From: Neonectria sp. B-13
Lineage: Eukaryota; Ascomycota; Sordariomycetes; Hypocreales; Nectriaceae
NCBI GenBank assembly: GCA_002682825.1
Contig: NOKP01000007.1
Coordinates: 868,001 to 932,000, forward strand
DNA: 64,000 bases
Direction: 5' to 3'
Below are positions 35,306 to 47,310 of the stretch, piece after piece (the stretch's first letter is position 1; each line of letters opens with the position of its first letter). Made by a program: the position numbers and the translations under genes. Under the pieces are notes generated by a model. The model searched no databases and was not told the origin of the DNA. It worked only from the letters and a program-made list of their open reading frames with translations.

Positions 35306-36452
35306 TTAAGCTAGGCTTGTGATGCAGATACAGCTTCTTGTTTGACATTATGAACCTATTGTGAATCCCTAATAAACTTTGGGAGAGAAGCATACATGCA
35401 TTTATCCTTTTATTCACGCGCAAGGTATTGTGAAATAAGAAGCCTGTTCTTACCACAGAAGTGACACCGGAGTGAAAACCTCGTAAGGCAGAGCTGTATT
35501 TTATCACAACCCCGAAAACTGCGAAGTCACCACCAACTCAGTTGTTCGAGGAGATGTGTCCCTGGAAGCGTCTCACAACCTCGCAAGGGGACACCGAGAC
35601 AGCTGTTTGACAAAATGACTATTTTGGATCACACGAGTGATGCAGAACAGATCTTAGAGCCCATATTGCCACAGCCCACAGAGCCAGGTTCTGATGTAAA
35701 CATCTCGGCCACTCATCGTAAGTGAAAATAGTCCCAATATTTTATCAAAAGACAACTCACGGTTTAGCGACAATATTAGTATATTTCCCACCGATGGACA
35801 TATTTCATGGAGCCCTGGTGCTGTGAAATGTAATTGTGTTGATCACAGGGCGTCGTACTTTGAGGTGTCTTGTTCACTCGAACAAATGCCAACTAGTATG
35901 GGCGATTCAGACCCTGTCAATTATGAACAAAGTACCAATGCCACAAAATAGAAGCCCTAGGTTCTGTTTTCAAGCACATGTCTAGTTATTTCTTGCTAAG
36001 AGGCTTTAGCAATCCACCAGTCTCACCCATTGCAGTACGCATTCTGATTATTTACAACCTCATAAAGAAAATCACAGACTCTGGAGGCTCTAGAAGAAAA
36101 CTACTTGATGCACTATCCCATTAGGATATGATTCATTCAGTTCACCACATTGGCTATGCACAGCTGGCGGAGCTGGTCTCCAACCCAATTTGCCGTCAGT
36201 AATATTTGCTAAATACCCAAGATGCTGAATGACTGAACTAGAAAAGTACAGGTAACACTAGGTAAGGATCTCAACACCAACACATTGTCAATGAAAGATG
36301 CTTGAATTGCAGAAACATCGTAAATCCTTTTCATCATATAAGAGCTTAAGAACGTCCACGCAATGTCAAGCAAAAGGTTCGGTTCACAGCACAACACAGC
36401 GAAACACAGCACACATTGATTCCTCCAGGACCAGCAACAACAACACGTCAAG
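35306..36452. other. Intergenic; possible broken small gene at about 35617-36123
   Basis: Plus-strand open stretches with coding-like composition occur one after another but in different frames: MTILDHTSDAEQILEPIL from 35617 with a GTAAGT-like donor near 35719; ISWSPGAVKCNCVD to a TAG near 35950; and FLLRGFSNPPVSPIAVR to a TAG near 36123. No family is recognised. It may be a decayed gene or chance. The promoter of the Cys-rich gene lies at the right end. Confidence 0.25.
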
Positions 36453-36650
36453 ATGTGTCAATTGAATATCATCAGGTGCAAAGAGTGCGACCATGCTCTC
36501 GCCTCCTTCAAGAAGAATTGTGACAAGGTCAAAATCGGCAAACAAGTCTGCGGCAAAGTCAACAACCTTGTTGGTTACGCTTCCCGGGACGAATGCAATG
36601 TGTGCCCCCAGAAGAAGCAAAAAGGCTGTGTCCTGATGGACCAAGAGTAA
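36453..36650 (+). CDS. Small cysteine-rich protein, function unknown
   Basis: 65 residues, single exon. Eight cysteines: two form an N-terminal C-x2-C (RCKECD), the next lie singly (NCDKV, VCGKV), then C-x2-C (ECNVCP) and a last KGC. Start MCQLNIIRCKEC. No signal peptide is evident, so it is likely intracellular and may bind metal. Short proteins with this opening (MCQ followed by C-x2-C) are common in Pezizomycotina and remain uncharacterised; this comparison is from memory of the type, not a search. The 5' leader is A-rich (aacaacaacacgtcaagATG), a good context for initiation. Confidence 0.68.
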   Translation: MCQLNIIRCKECDHALASFKKNCDKVKIGKQVCGKVNNLVGYASRDECNVCPQKKQKGCVLMDQE

Positions 36651-39600
36651 GGGGACCGGGCTTCCTCCCTTCGCATCAATGACCCGTCACGGACAAGAAG
36701 GTATCCTTGTTCGGGGGCGAAGTCCTTGTTCGGGGGCGAAGGGAGGCATGGCTGAAGGCGTTGGATTGGCTAGGGACCACGGAGAAGCAAGGCAGAGAGG
36801 AAACAAAGAGTGGCGCATTGCAACCCGCCGGGTGCTTCGTACTCCGTAATATCGCCGGAGATCGTGGCGACCCAACGAAGAGTCGATGAACGAAAGCGTT
36901 GCCTCGCCTAGAAACTAGCGTCCAGTATGCAAGATACATCATAAATTGTCTCCAATGCCGCACTTGAGCGTCACATGTTTCTTCAAAGAGTATTCCTGGC
37001 CTTGCAGGGGCGGTCCCTTGTCGAAAAAAAAAAGAGGTGGGCAACCAAACCACTTTAACCTTGAGATAATCAGCTGTTCACACGTGACAAAACGATCGAC
37101 AGAGTGACGTGAATGATATTTCAAAGACGTAGAATTGTGTGGGTGTTTCTAGTTGCATCTGGGCTTCCACCAGTGTAAATGCGATTCTGGGGTGATAGGT
37201 TAGGGTAAATGACGTCAATGAAGCCGTCCGGATTGTCAACCATCGATCATGACCCACCCAGGCACCACCAGGCAAACCCGCTATGTCCGGACGGGAACCC
37301 GTTCTGTCGGGTCTCTCCTCTCACTAATACATATAGGCCCGGAGCAGCCTCCGGAGAACAAGGAGAAAACACTCCGGCACACCAAGGGGGCGCAAAGGAC
37401 CCTGGATATCCCCGTGATTAGCCTTGAGCAGCTGGAGCCAATGAGTCCTCTCAACGTCAAAGTTGATCTATTGTTTCTCACAGGATCCCCGGGCCAAGCC
37501 CGCACCCCCGTCAGAGTGGTGCCTGGGAGTGGAGCGGAGGTTTTATCCCACACCGCTTGCGGGAGGGGAGCTTGGGGGCACAACGCTTGTTAGGTGCTTT
37601 TGGGTGTGTTGCCCTATTGGTCCACGTCCAGTCAATTGTCATCTTGGAGCCATCCTGGTTTAAATTGTGGGTTGAAGGACAACTCGAGTGAAAGCCAACC
37701 AGGACGGGCCACAAGAGTCAAACCGCCGCCTGGCCCGTCCACCTGCCGTTGAGTTCCTTGTGTTCCGTACGAAGTATTCGTACCGTAGAATAGTTGAGGC
37801 CCAGGCAGCTGAGCATCGCTCAACATGTGATACATCATATTCTCCATCAGGGCAGTACTTTCGTGGGCTGTATGGACAGGATCAGATCAGCCAGTCGATG
37901 GCCAAGACTGTCGTGTTTGATTTCAAATGAAACATGGGGAGGAGATTGCGCCTATTGGGTGTTTGGGGGAAGCCATCAAACGAGCGGATTGGCGCAGCCT
38001 CGATTTCGACATGGAGAGGACGGATCCTGGTGGCATTTTCCACCACATCAAACCCTGCCAGACTTTGAGAACGGTGGCTGAGCCGCCAGTGACAATTCGG
38101 GACAGCCCCCAGTCGCAAAGACGCGGTCAGCGCCACAGTGTGGTGTGGAGCACTAAGGATGCGCTTTAGACACCCCACCAAAATATTGCTGCTGATTACC
38201 TATTATTCTTAGGTACCTGCGTGCTCATGGCATTGACTGCGGAAATGCGTGGGGACCTCGGTATAATTACCTCGCAATAATCCCCGTTCACAATTGCCTT
38301 CCCGATCGCTAGGGTGGTTCCTCGAAGTTGGCGCCGTCACCGCGATTGAGAGGCGTGCGGGCCAAGCCTATGTATGTCTCGACCGTTCCCGTCTAGCGAT
38401 GCAGCTGAGGCTCCGCAGATTTTGGCCGGCAGATCCTGCCAGGGTTCAAGGGGGGGCGGCTGAAGTCCTGAGCTCAACGAGAGAGCTCCATATTGAAGGC
38501 GTTTGATTTTGACTTCAATCGCGAATGCGTGCATGATGTGTCCCGCGAGACTGGTACCCAACGTGTCTTGCGGCCTCGGGACCAGCTTCGGGGCATGGAC
38601 TAGGTACGGCGTTAAGCCCCGTCGAGGCAGTCTTGTGATTAAGGTTGACAGGCTTCTCGAAGTTGGAGATCTGTGGACGTAAAGCTCCATCAAACCTCAA
38701 AGAGATGGCGGGCCCCGGATTCACACAGTCACGGACCACCCGAGGACCCTGACGGTAGCCGTAGCGCCCGGAGCCTGTCACCTCGAACGCAGCAGACAAG
38801 CTACTGTGCTTCCGGAAGACTTCTTGGGCGCAGAGTCCTTTTGTCAAGGTCGACACTGGGTATGGAGAGACATGTTGACACTGTCAGTCTGGCACGGAGC
38901 GCCAAGGGCGCTCGTCTGAGCATCCATACCGATGAAGAGGGCAATCTAACGGAGCCATGCATGCACCTCTGTCGACACTAGCAGTTGATTAGTAGTGTAG
39001 GTACAGCGTAGACACACGCCCCTCCCTGCTCCCTAGCACGCCCCGGATGAGGCACTCCCTTCTGCTGATCCGTTCGATGCGATCCCAGGACCTTTCGAGC
39101 TGCCAACCCCCGACCAGGCCATCGCAGTTCAAATCGCAGGGAGCAACTCTGAGAGTCCCGTCGCCTTCAAAAGAGGGACAGAGTCCAGCCCTCCAGCACA
39201 GCGAGAAAAGCGGATCTCTTTGCGCTCGCAGTGCTCTTGCTTCTCTCGAAGGCGCGCCGCAGTGCCGCCCCCGCCTATCAGGCGGGTCTTGGAGCAAAAG
39301 CTCCGGATCCTGGACTCCTGGCCCGAATTGGATCGGATAATATTGTTTGACCACCAGAGCTGCCGGCGGACGCACACGATTTCGTTCTGTTCAAAATGGC
39401 TCGTTGTCGTATGCCACTGCAGCAATAAGATAGTGGTGTCATCGCCTGTCATCATGTCTGCGCCACGAGGCCTAGTCTTGTCTTGTCGCCTTGAGGTACC
39501 CGTGTGCGAGCTTGAGCCTTGGCCTTGGACACATTAAGCTCCGGCTTGGGACCCTTGCGTGCGATGGAGAGCCTTCTGTCGCTCCTTTTAGGAAACAGGA

Positions 39601-40191
39601 CACCCAGCAGCGCCACACCTTTTCTCATCAGCCATACCCGACCGTTTCGACTTACAAGTTGCAACCGTAGCCTGCCACAGGCCCAGCTTTGCCTTGTCCC
39701 ATCGACGAATGCCCTGCCCAGCCTTGGTTCTCCCTATTTCCCCCTGGTTCTCCCTGGTTCTCCCTGGTTCTTCTTCGTCGTCTTCTCTTACTGTGCATTG
39801 GTTCAAGCCACAGCCGTTCATGTCTTTGCGGCGGAATCCATCTCTCCCCCAGTCTCAACACCTATCGTCACCCCGTTTCAAAGAGTTCGTTGAAGAAGAC
39901 CCGAGCTCACGATAAATGTGCAAGCAGCATACGGCCGAATGCCTGGTTTGCGGGAAAGATTATCTCATCTATGTCGAGTTCTGTCACGGGTTCCACCCCC
40001 CACTGCTCATCTGTCCGATAGGGATGCTGTTTCTTGGCAATGACATGCGGGACGGACAATGTCCAAGTCCAGTCTGCCCAAACAGTTTGAGGGGAGGCTG
40101 TCAAGTCATGTAATACCAGCCGAAGGTACGACGAAAAATATAGGGGAGTGCTGCAGCCCAAACTCAATCTCCCCGGATTCCTGCTTGGACC
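36651..40191. other. Intergenic, about 3.5 kb, no gene recognised
   Basis: Moderately GC-rich sequence with many overlapping frames of 60-130 codons on both strands, none with a family motif. It includes a 19-bp tandem duplication (36704-36741) and a few CCCTGGTTCT repeats near 39728-39770. Confidence 0.5.
36704..36741. repeat. Perfect 19-bp tandem duplication
   Basis: Two exact adjacent copies of the unit tccttgttcgggggcgaag. Non-coding position; probably a simple slippage duplication. Confidence 0.9.
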
Positions 40192-41445
40192 TCACAATTT
40201 CTGTCCAGACGACCCAACCTCGACAACTTGATCGACGCCTTCATACTCAGGAACCTCTAATTTGTATTTCTTGGCGATGGACGGAGAAACGAACCTGCAT
40301 CAGGAGTCAGCTGCAGTCGACCAGGGAGACCACGCGGGGTATGTACCGTCCACCAATAAAATGACGGCCCTTGAAGTGCTTCACCAACGGTTTCGGTGCC
40401 GTTAGACTGACAAGTGCTGTAGGCATGAAGGAACTCCCGAGGCCTGATTCAGGAGGACCATTTTCGATATCCCAGGACGAGGGCGCATCCACCGACGTTA
40501 CTGGTAACTTTGTCTCCTGAAGGCCCTGGATCACCGCCGGGAATGGGTCACGAACCTCACCCGAAAAGCTGAACCCTGGGGTAGGGTGTCAACAGTCTTC
40601 CTGCCGCTTGAAGGGACGAATCACGAACCGAAAATTGCATCCACGATGTGATCTGTCGAGTTCATGGCCGACAAAAAGTCATCGACAAAGGGGACGTCAA
40701 GGTCTTCCAATTGTTTTGCAAGCCGCTACACACACGATCAGCGGCAGTTTTGCTTTGGGTAAATACGAAATATTGGGGAGGTGTTGGTAGTCGAAGGAGA
40801 TGGATGGGCAATGGAGGATCCGGGAATGCCGCTTCTACCAATCAACGCCTCCGAGGAATGACAAGGCACACACGACGAGAACCAAATCCTAGAGACAATA
40901 CATCCCCTGGACTACCTGGACCTCACACGCAGTGCTAGACTTTTAACGGTGTGGCTGAAGCCCGTATTGTGAAGGCGGCGAACGATACAAGGAGACAGTG
41001 AAACTTACCTGGTACAGATCATTCTTGCTTCGCTTTGGGTAGAACACGGTGGTTTGATAGCCGTAGTGACGGAGATGACGAGCTGCCACCAGTCCGTCGC
41101 CTCCTACGGTCTTGTCAGCGAAACAGGCAGTATCAAATCCGGTGTCTCAATTCACCGTTATTTCCTGGACCGCACGCAACGAGGATCCTCCGGCCATTGC
41201 TCGGGGGTTGAAGACGATACACTAACGAGCCCGCTGGTCAGCGGGTTCCAACGCCGTACTATATAACTTACCTGCCTGAGAGACGGAAAGACCTGCCAGT
41301 TCCATCAATTGGTCAATGGAAAAGGCGCCAGTGCTCATGAGCTCTTGGTCGAGAGCAGCGGCCGCTTTGGCTCCAAGTGTCTAAAGGGGGGTGTGTCAGT
41401 AGCAACAGCGGATAGGTGGTAGAAGACCAGCACCTTCATCGCCAT
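40192..41445 (-). CDS. NAD(P)HX epimerase (NAXE, YjeF-N domain)
   Basis: Seven exons, complement(40192..40294, 40347..40575, 40629..40725, 41009..41103, 41156..41221, 41272..41380, 41434..41445), 236 residues. The enzyme epimerises damaged R-NAD(P)HX to the S form, for repair by the partner dehydratase. Joined exons read [20 protein letters not shown], then [35 protein letters not shown] (nucleotide-binding loop), [20 protein letters not shown], and [20 protein letters not shown] near the end, all diagnostic of the YjeF N-terminal family. The first coding exon is only 12 nt (MAMK) and one intron is unusually long (283 bp). The frame is open upstream of MAMK and could add an Arg/Ser/Gln-rich, mitochondrial-presequence-like N-terminus (RRQSSQSLRHFSQKRQ). 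Length matches the yeast protein (246). Confidence 0.93.
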
Positions 41446-41776
41446 GATGAAATGATTCTGACGTTTCTGAGAAAAATGTCGTAAACTTTGAGAACTTTGC
41501 CGGCGATCAAGTGACTGATCATGCAATTGATGCGAAATCTCGTTGATCTCGTTGATGATGGAGAGGTGATGGATGTGTCGAACTGACATCACCAGAGCAC
41601 AGCACCCCTCCATTAACGTGGGAATGGGCACCGTCTAGCCACAATTGGCCGGCGCGGTAAAACCAAGCTCCGCTCCGAGGACAAAATTATCCACCATCGC
41701 CATACAGCAGCTTCAATGGTGATTTTGTCGCGGCCGCCAATTGTAAGAACTCGCCCATCCAGTATCAATTGCCGCC
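41446..41776. promoter_or_regulatory. Divergent promoter shared by NAXE and bS16m genes
   Basis: 331 bp separate the two starts. It contains GC boxes (GGCCGGCGCGG, CGCGGCCGCC) and an inverted CCAAT (ATTGG, 41644). Both products relate to mitochondria, so shared control is plausible but not shown. Confidence 0.55.
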
Positions 41777-42191
41777 ATGGTCGTCAAGATCCGCCTCGCC
41801 CGCTTCGGGCGCCGCAACTCGCCCTTCTACAACATCGTCGTGGCTCACGCCCGGTACGCCTTCTCGCTGCCCGAGCCCCTCACGAGACACGGTGACCACG
41901 AATGCTAACCCTCCCTCCCACAGCACTGCGCGCAACTCCCGCCCCCTCGAGGTCATCGGCACCTACGACCCGATCCCCAAGCCCGACCACTACGATGACT
42001 CCGGCAAGCTGCACAAGGACATTCAGCTGGACTCCATACGAGCACGCTACTGGATCGGTGTGGGGGCTCAGCCGACGGACACGGCGTGGCGACTGCTCTC
42101 CATGGCGGGAATCGTGCCCAAGAAGGTCTTTGGCCCCAAGAAAGATGAGGGAGCTAAGACGGTCGTGGCCGAAAATGTGCGAGTGCGATGA
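41777..42191 (+). CDS. mrps16: Mitochondrial small ribosomal subunit protein bS16m
   Basis: Two exons, 41777..41853 and 41924..42191, 114 residues, with a 70-bp intron (GTACGC...CACAG). The start [20 protein letters not shown] is the canonical bS16 N-terminus. [11 protein letters not shown] and [18 protein letters not shown] are the conserved middle of the family, and a short basic extension follows. bS16 binds 16S-type rRNA in the small subunit; in fungi it acts in mitochondria, and the natural N-terminus often lacks a cleaved presequence. ATG context is strong (gccgccATGG). Confidence 0.95.
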
Positions 42192-42638
42192 GGGCAACGA
42201 GGTTAGGGCGCTTGCTTGGAAGACGCGAGGTGTATGATATGTAAAAGCATTTCAAGGCGTTGACTTGGGTACGATGCATGCGGGGACACTTGGAGCGATC
42301 AACAGCATCTCATGGCCAGACTGAACAGACCGGCCCCAAGATTATTTCTGTCCGTGGCTGTTCAGATCGGGCCATGTGGCAACTGTACAATACTTCACTG
42401 GGGGCCGAGGATCGGCTCCTCAAGAAACAGTGGCTATCCAACCGGAAATTTGGATGTCATAATTAGACACTTATATTGAAACGTGTACCCTAAACCAATA
42501 TCTATCACAAACGCCAGGCCTTTCTTGAAAAGCGATTGCAAACTCGCTATCAGGACACCTCGTATGCCACCAAGAACTATCTCGTAGCTAACATGTATTG
42601 GATCCTCTCTGATGCGGCCGTGAAGAAAAATTTCAAGT
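42192..42638. other. Intergenic between convergent genes
   Basis: 3' flanks of bS16m and of the amino-acid transporter. Nothing else seen. Confidence 0.6.
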
Positions 42639-44462
42639 CTAATGAGTGGCAGAAAAGAAAATATTGAGGATCAAGCACACAGTCATCACTATCATTCCGT
42701 ATATCGCAAGCGCAAGCGATAGCCGTCGAAGGTTAGAATGGTGCATGTGTTCGAGGTCCCATCGCCACTTCTTTCGCCAGCGCCACGGGTTTGTAGCGCT
42801 ATGGGTGCTAAGATTGCTGGCAATGCTAGCAATGCTACCAACACTGTGAATGCTAGTAGTGCTTTGGGCGAGGACGGCAGACTCTTCAACATCGGATGAG
42901 GACTCATCGTCCATATCGTCATCCTCCTTAACCAAGCGCTGGTGATAACTGCTATCAGGATCACTAATCTTGTAGTAAAAGAGACCTGGCAGGATAAAGC
43001 TAATCGATGTTGATCCAGTACTGCCAACAAAGGCAAGCACACGGGCGAGGCTGGTTACCGACAAGGCGGTAAAATAAGCCAGTATCAGGATAAACGTGGT
43101 GATGACAGCAAAGCGGAGGTCGGACATGGAGCCCCCGCCGTGATCACCTCGGGGTGCGGCGGCACCTGCATTCAACAGCGGCGCTGCGGTTCGTCCGCCG
43201 CCGGACTGGGAGCGATTGGGTCGCCACTTCATGACGGCGTCTAGAGAAGCACGGCAAGGATGAACTTGTAGCGGAACTGAGAAGGTGACTAGAACGACAA
43301 TAGCCGCCTTCCCGATGGTTGATGCAGCTCCAGTTGGGTCTGCAACATATTAGCATCGTCCCGGACAGTGCAGGGCTGGTGATGACGCACACATAGAAAC
43401 AATGTTCCCAACGACGGCATTGCCGAATGTTATGTAGCCTGTAATGGCTACCAAGGTGTAGATAGAAGCTGCGGAGCCAATGCTCGACCCGATAACTCCA
43501 AGAATGCTAGACGGTGAGTTGTCCTTGAGTTCGTTCAAGATGGAAAACATCTAGAACATATTAGCCAGTGTCGATATAGAAAGTCAGGCACAAGGGACGA
43601 ACATTTTGGTGGCAAGTATAAGCAAACACTACCACTGGTAGGGCGCTGAACATCTCAACAGCCCCTCCCCACTGAATGACTCGAATGCTGCGGGGGTCAG
43701 CATGCTTGTCGGCCGCGAAATGATAGACGACCAAGACGATAAGGTATCCAATTGAGACGAGAGCCACGATGCTGGTATACTTGAGCGAGTCGAGTCTCCG
43801 CAAAAAGCTCAGAGGAATAATGAAGAGCATAAAGGCAGTGATCCAGAAATTTCGGTCAACGAGAAACGGAATCTCGGCGGCCCCGCTGGCAAAACCCAGG
43901 ACAACGCCTGGCATCAGGTCGCCAATGATGATCATGTAGGAGACGCCGACGCCGAAGCACTTGATAGCAATCGCAGCATCGAATATAACGGCGGCATTGG
44001 GGTAGGTGATTTGCGAAAGGGCGAAGAAAGAGGCGGTTCCTCGGTCGAGATATCGGGCGCATCGAGACTGGAGGTAGAGGCCAAAGGCGGAGGTCATGCC
44101 GGACCAGACAATCATCAAAACGCCGAGCATGATGCCCATGTGGGACATGACCGAGGGCATGGCGAGCGTGCCAGCACCGACAACTGCAGGCTTCCGTCAG
44201 TAAAACGCTGGCTCCTCGGGGGCACTTCTCGACGCACTTGTATTCATCAGGTTGACCACGCTGCTCGCTGTGGTGGCCTGGCCGCCATGGCCGCCATCCT
44301 TGTGTCCGCGGTGTCGAGTTCTACAAGGGGAATCCAGTCAGTATCACAGACCTCGAAGCCAAGCGACTCTGGCGATTGAGTGACCGGGTCTTACTTAGAC
44401 ATAACGCCGGCACTTGTCGTGGAAGAAGCGTTTCCATCAGTTATGCTCGAGTAGGTCGTCAT
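42639..44462 (-). CDS. Vacuolar-type amino-acid transporter (AVT / AAAP family)
   Basis: Five exons, complement(42639..43339, 43391..43550, 43603..44183, 44238..44320, 44395..44462), 530 residues, introns 51-74 bp. The start MTTYSSITDGNASST was chosen because exon 1 then gives the family's short Ser/Thr-rich N-terminus. Splicing rebuilds SVVNLMNTIVGAGTLAMPSV in helix 1, CFGVGVSYMIIIGDLMP, and GNIVSMYPTGAASTIGKAA. About 10-11 helices are visible, with a long hydrophilic insert (SSDVEESAVLAQSTTSIHSV) before the last helix. Avt-type proteins move neutral or basic amino acids across the vacuolar membrane with protons; direction and substrate are not evident. It is divergent from the dynactin gene. 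Confidence 0.92.
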
Positions 44463-45396
44463 GTGGGCGCAAATCCTCCTCGCAACGTCGATCGCGGATT
44501 CGATTTCGGTGGCGCAAGGAACACGATGACGACGGTGTCTGGGTCTGGGTCCTGGGATCGCAATATACAGTTGCGGAAGGGGTCCCAAGGGTGTTGTCGG
44601 AGAGAGCGAGGGTCGAGCCCGGCAGATGGCGTCAACCGCCTTGGTTAGTGTCGTGCTGTTGCCACTGTGCAGTGCACCATCCTGCGGCACAGAGGCCCGA
44701 GAAAGTTGGTCCTCTTGTCGCAAAGAGGCTGGAAGGGGAGTCGTAGGTCGGTATCCAGCGCAGTTGTGGTGGTTGAATGAGGATGAAGAAAGACAGCAGG
44801 TGTTTGTCAGGAGTCAACGCTGCGCCTCTAAGGAATTCGTCGCCTGGGGTTCTGGGCCACGATGCTCCTCCTTTGCTGACGGGTCAGCGACCAGCCCTCG
44901 ACGACGGGTCAGCGGGGCCGCCGAGCACATGTCTGAGCACGCGCCACACCACCGGGAAAACCCTCCGCGAGACCAATCAGAGCCCCAGCCGTGCGCGGCT
45001 GGCTGGGGAAGCTTCACGGCTTCAGGGGAGTTACAGTGGGCTGCCAGTGACGTCCACCGCAATTCACTCCTTGACTCCTTGGGTTGACTCCCCAACTCCC
45101 CTACCAGGGGACAAACTTACAGTGCTTCCATCCAATTTCCATTCTTTGCGACGGGACACACCGCCAGGGATCAACTGCCCCCATGTCCCGGCTTCATCTT
45201 CGCAATACGCCATGGCCCCACACATCTCGCTCTCTCGTTCCGACAGTTCATGATATTGACAAACTTCCTGACCCCCCGCTTCGGCCCTTGTCGCCGGCCT
45301 CTCCTGTGGCCCTGACGTCTCGTCTTGCACGCCTGACAGCCTGCAATTCCACAGCTACGAAGTACGAATACAGCTCCCATTGCGGACTCCGCCGCC
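44463..45396. promoter_or_regulatory. Divergent intergenic region between the AVT and dynactin genes
   Basis: 934 bp. The AVT-side frame stays open upstream (to 44723), but that part is Pro/Arg-rich and is probably 5' leader. No other gene seen. Confidence 0.5.
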
Positions 45397-46054
45397 ATGG
45401 ACCAGACGACCCTTTCCACACTCGACCTCCTCGAGTCGCGTCTCTTGCGCGTCGAGCACCTCCTCTACGGCCAGACCGTATCGCCCTCCCTTGCCCAGGA
45501 CTACTCGGCCGTCGAGAAGATTGCCGACCTCGAGAAGCGCTTCTCGACCTTGACCTCCAAGATCCGCGTCTACGGCGAGCTCCTCAGGATCTGTACGATG
45601 CCCTCAATACCAATACCCCTCGATCTTGGCTCATACTCAAATTGTTCCAGATAAATCACACCCCGACTTCTTTCATGCAGCCGACCCCTCCGATCCCCCG
45701 TCTCAGCTCTCTACCGATGCCGTCCAATCCATCGTGCTCGCCTCCGCCTCCTCATTTCCTTCCATACTATCCTCCTTGACAGCAATAAAGGATAGCCCGA
45801 TCCCCGATCCATCTGAAAGCACTACCCTCATTGCCCTAGGGGGCCGTATGAAGGCTGCCGAGGCCACCCAAGTTGCACAGCTGGCCGAGATGGCCGAGTT
45901 ACGAAGACGAAGCGAAAGAATCATCCGATCTTGGTACGAGAGCGGAGTCCTCCAGAACTCGAGCCTCATGGCTGGCCTGGAATCCCGGGTGGAAATGGCC
46001 GAGCGACAAATCAGGAGAGCAGAGAGGGAGTTGGATGAGGAAGATGACTTATGA
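45397..46054 (+). CDS. ro-10: Dynactin p24 subunit (nuclear distribution protein RO-10 type)
   Basis: Two exons, 45397..45592 and 45651..46054, 199 residues, 58-bp intron (GTACGA...CCAG). The N-terminus TLSTLDLLESRLLRVEHLLY and KIADLEKRFSTLTSKI are the conserved helical start of dynactin subunit 3/p24. The C-terminal half is a long coiled coil rich in Glu, Arg and Ala (RVEMAERQIRRAERELDEED). p24 sits in the shoulder of dynactin, the dynein cofactor needed for nuclear movement along hyphae. In Neurospora the corresponding gene is ro-10, with a predicted product of about 24 kDa. The assignment rests on motif and architecture. Confidence 0.82.
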
Positions 46055-46665
46055 GGTGTTCAACCATACTCCTGTTGAACCAAAATGGCTGGATTGGATA
46101 CCGGTTATCCAACCTTCATTGTCGATGCCCTGCAAGATGACGAGGAACGACAGGCACTGCGCCGAGGATTTTGAGAAACTCCAGATGGCAAATAACCATC
46201 ATCGAGTCATGATGTATCGCCCCAGAAGATGGAGTACTCGGAGCGTAACGAACATACCCAATAACACATGCGAATATGCAAATCATGATAGAAGGAGTCA
46301 TTTGTGAGAATCACGATGCGCTCGGCATTTTTATGCAGTATACGACAAGGCAGTGCTTGTGAAACAATAACAATAAGCTGAGACGCTTATGATGAAGAGA
46401 TTCCTCTTGACGTCTGCGGGCCAAGCAAGAACTGGAACAAAGGGCCAGCAGTTACTTAATCGCATTTGCGACCTGATCGATCTCCTGTCTGTATCCCTGT
46501 ATCTCCAATTTTCCTACGGTGGTATTTCCACGCTCAGTCGTTCATCCTTCGGTGCGTTCAAAGCTATCTCCCCACACGAGGTACAAGCAACCGACTCAAT
46601 GTTTTGGAGTCCATTCAGGAAGCCGACATATACTGTAATTCCGGAGCCGGAACGCAAGAACTCAT
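46055..46665. other. Intergenic before tRNA-Tyr
   Basis: 3' flank of the dynactin gene; no further gene seen. Confidence 0.6.
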
Positions 46666-46752
46666 CCCCGAGTAGCTCAGCTGGAAGAGCGTTCGGCTGT
46701 AACTGCCTCTTTCGTTACCGAAAGGTCACCTGTTCGAGCCAGGTCTCGGGGA
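46666..46752 (+). tRNA. tRNA-Tyr(GUA) with a 14-nt intron
   Basis: Acceptor CCCCGAG pairs with CTCGGGG, with C1-G72 as in all eukaryotic tRNA-Tyr and discriminator A. The D arm is GCTC-AGCTGGAA-GAGC. The anticodon stem TTCGG/CCGAA has GTA after T33, and a 14-nt intron (ctgcctctttcgtt) follows position 37. The T arm ACCTG-TTCGAGC-CAGGT is perfect. A T5 Pol III terminator lies about 9 nt downstream. The C1-G72 pair and intron position agree with nuclear tRNA-Tyr. Confidence 0.95.
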
Positions 46753-47310
46753 TCCAAATCTTTTTGTCCCATTCGACAATTAACTCGGTTATCTTTTTCG
46801 CTTTTTGTGTGTTGCCTTGTCCTCTTTGTCAATAGTGATGTCGTATCCTTCAGTGCAAGTCAAAGCAGAGGTGAATGAAAGGGACCCCACCAAGCCGCTC
46901 AAAGAAGTCTTTGATGCGAGAAGCCTTGATACTCACTCCCTACTGTATGTATGTGGTGAAGCATATTCATTCATATCCAAGTATCCCATAGTTCTATTTT
47001 ATGAAACATGGTATGGATAGTGAGTAAGAAAATAATGCTCGCTTCTTTGACAGTCTGTTTCCAAGGAAAAACACAGCATTTTGAATCAACAAGAGGCATT
47101 TAATTAGTGATATCAATCAATTCCCAAACAAACTGTCCCACACCCATAATCTCTCAACACCTGGGCCCACAAACTCGGGAGAAGCACATTCAGCAACCCA
47201 AGCTCCAACGTTATTAACCTTCCTTATTATGCTCAACACTTGCAGGGCACCTTCGCCCCTTGACAGGAGCCGCGTCCTTGCGACGTATCGTGACACATGT
47301 ATGTGCCAAC
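46753..47310. other. Intergenic, no gene seen
   Basis: Between tRNA-Tyr and the 3' end of the NACHT locus; AT-rich. Confidence 0.6.

Noticed and set aside
44463..44723. Upstream extension of the AVT transporter frame
   Set aside because: Open by chance; Pro/Arg-rich, not like family N-termini, and a well-placed ATG lies at 44462.
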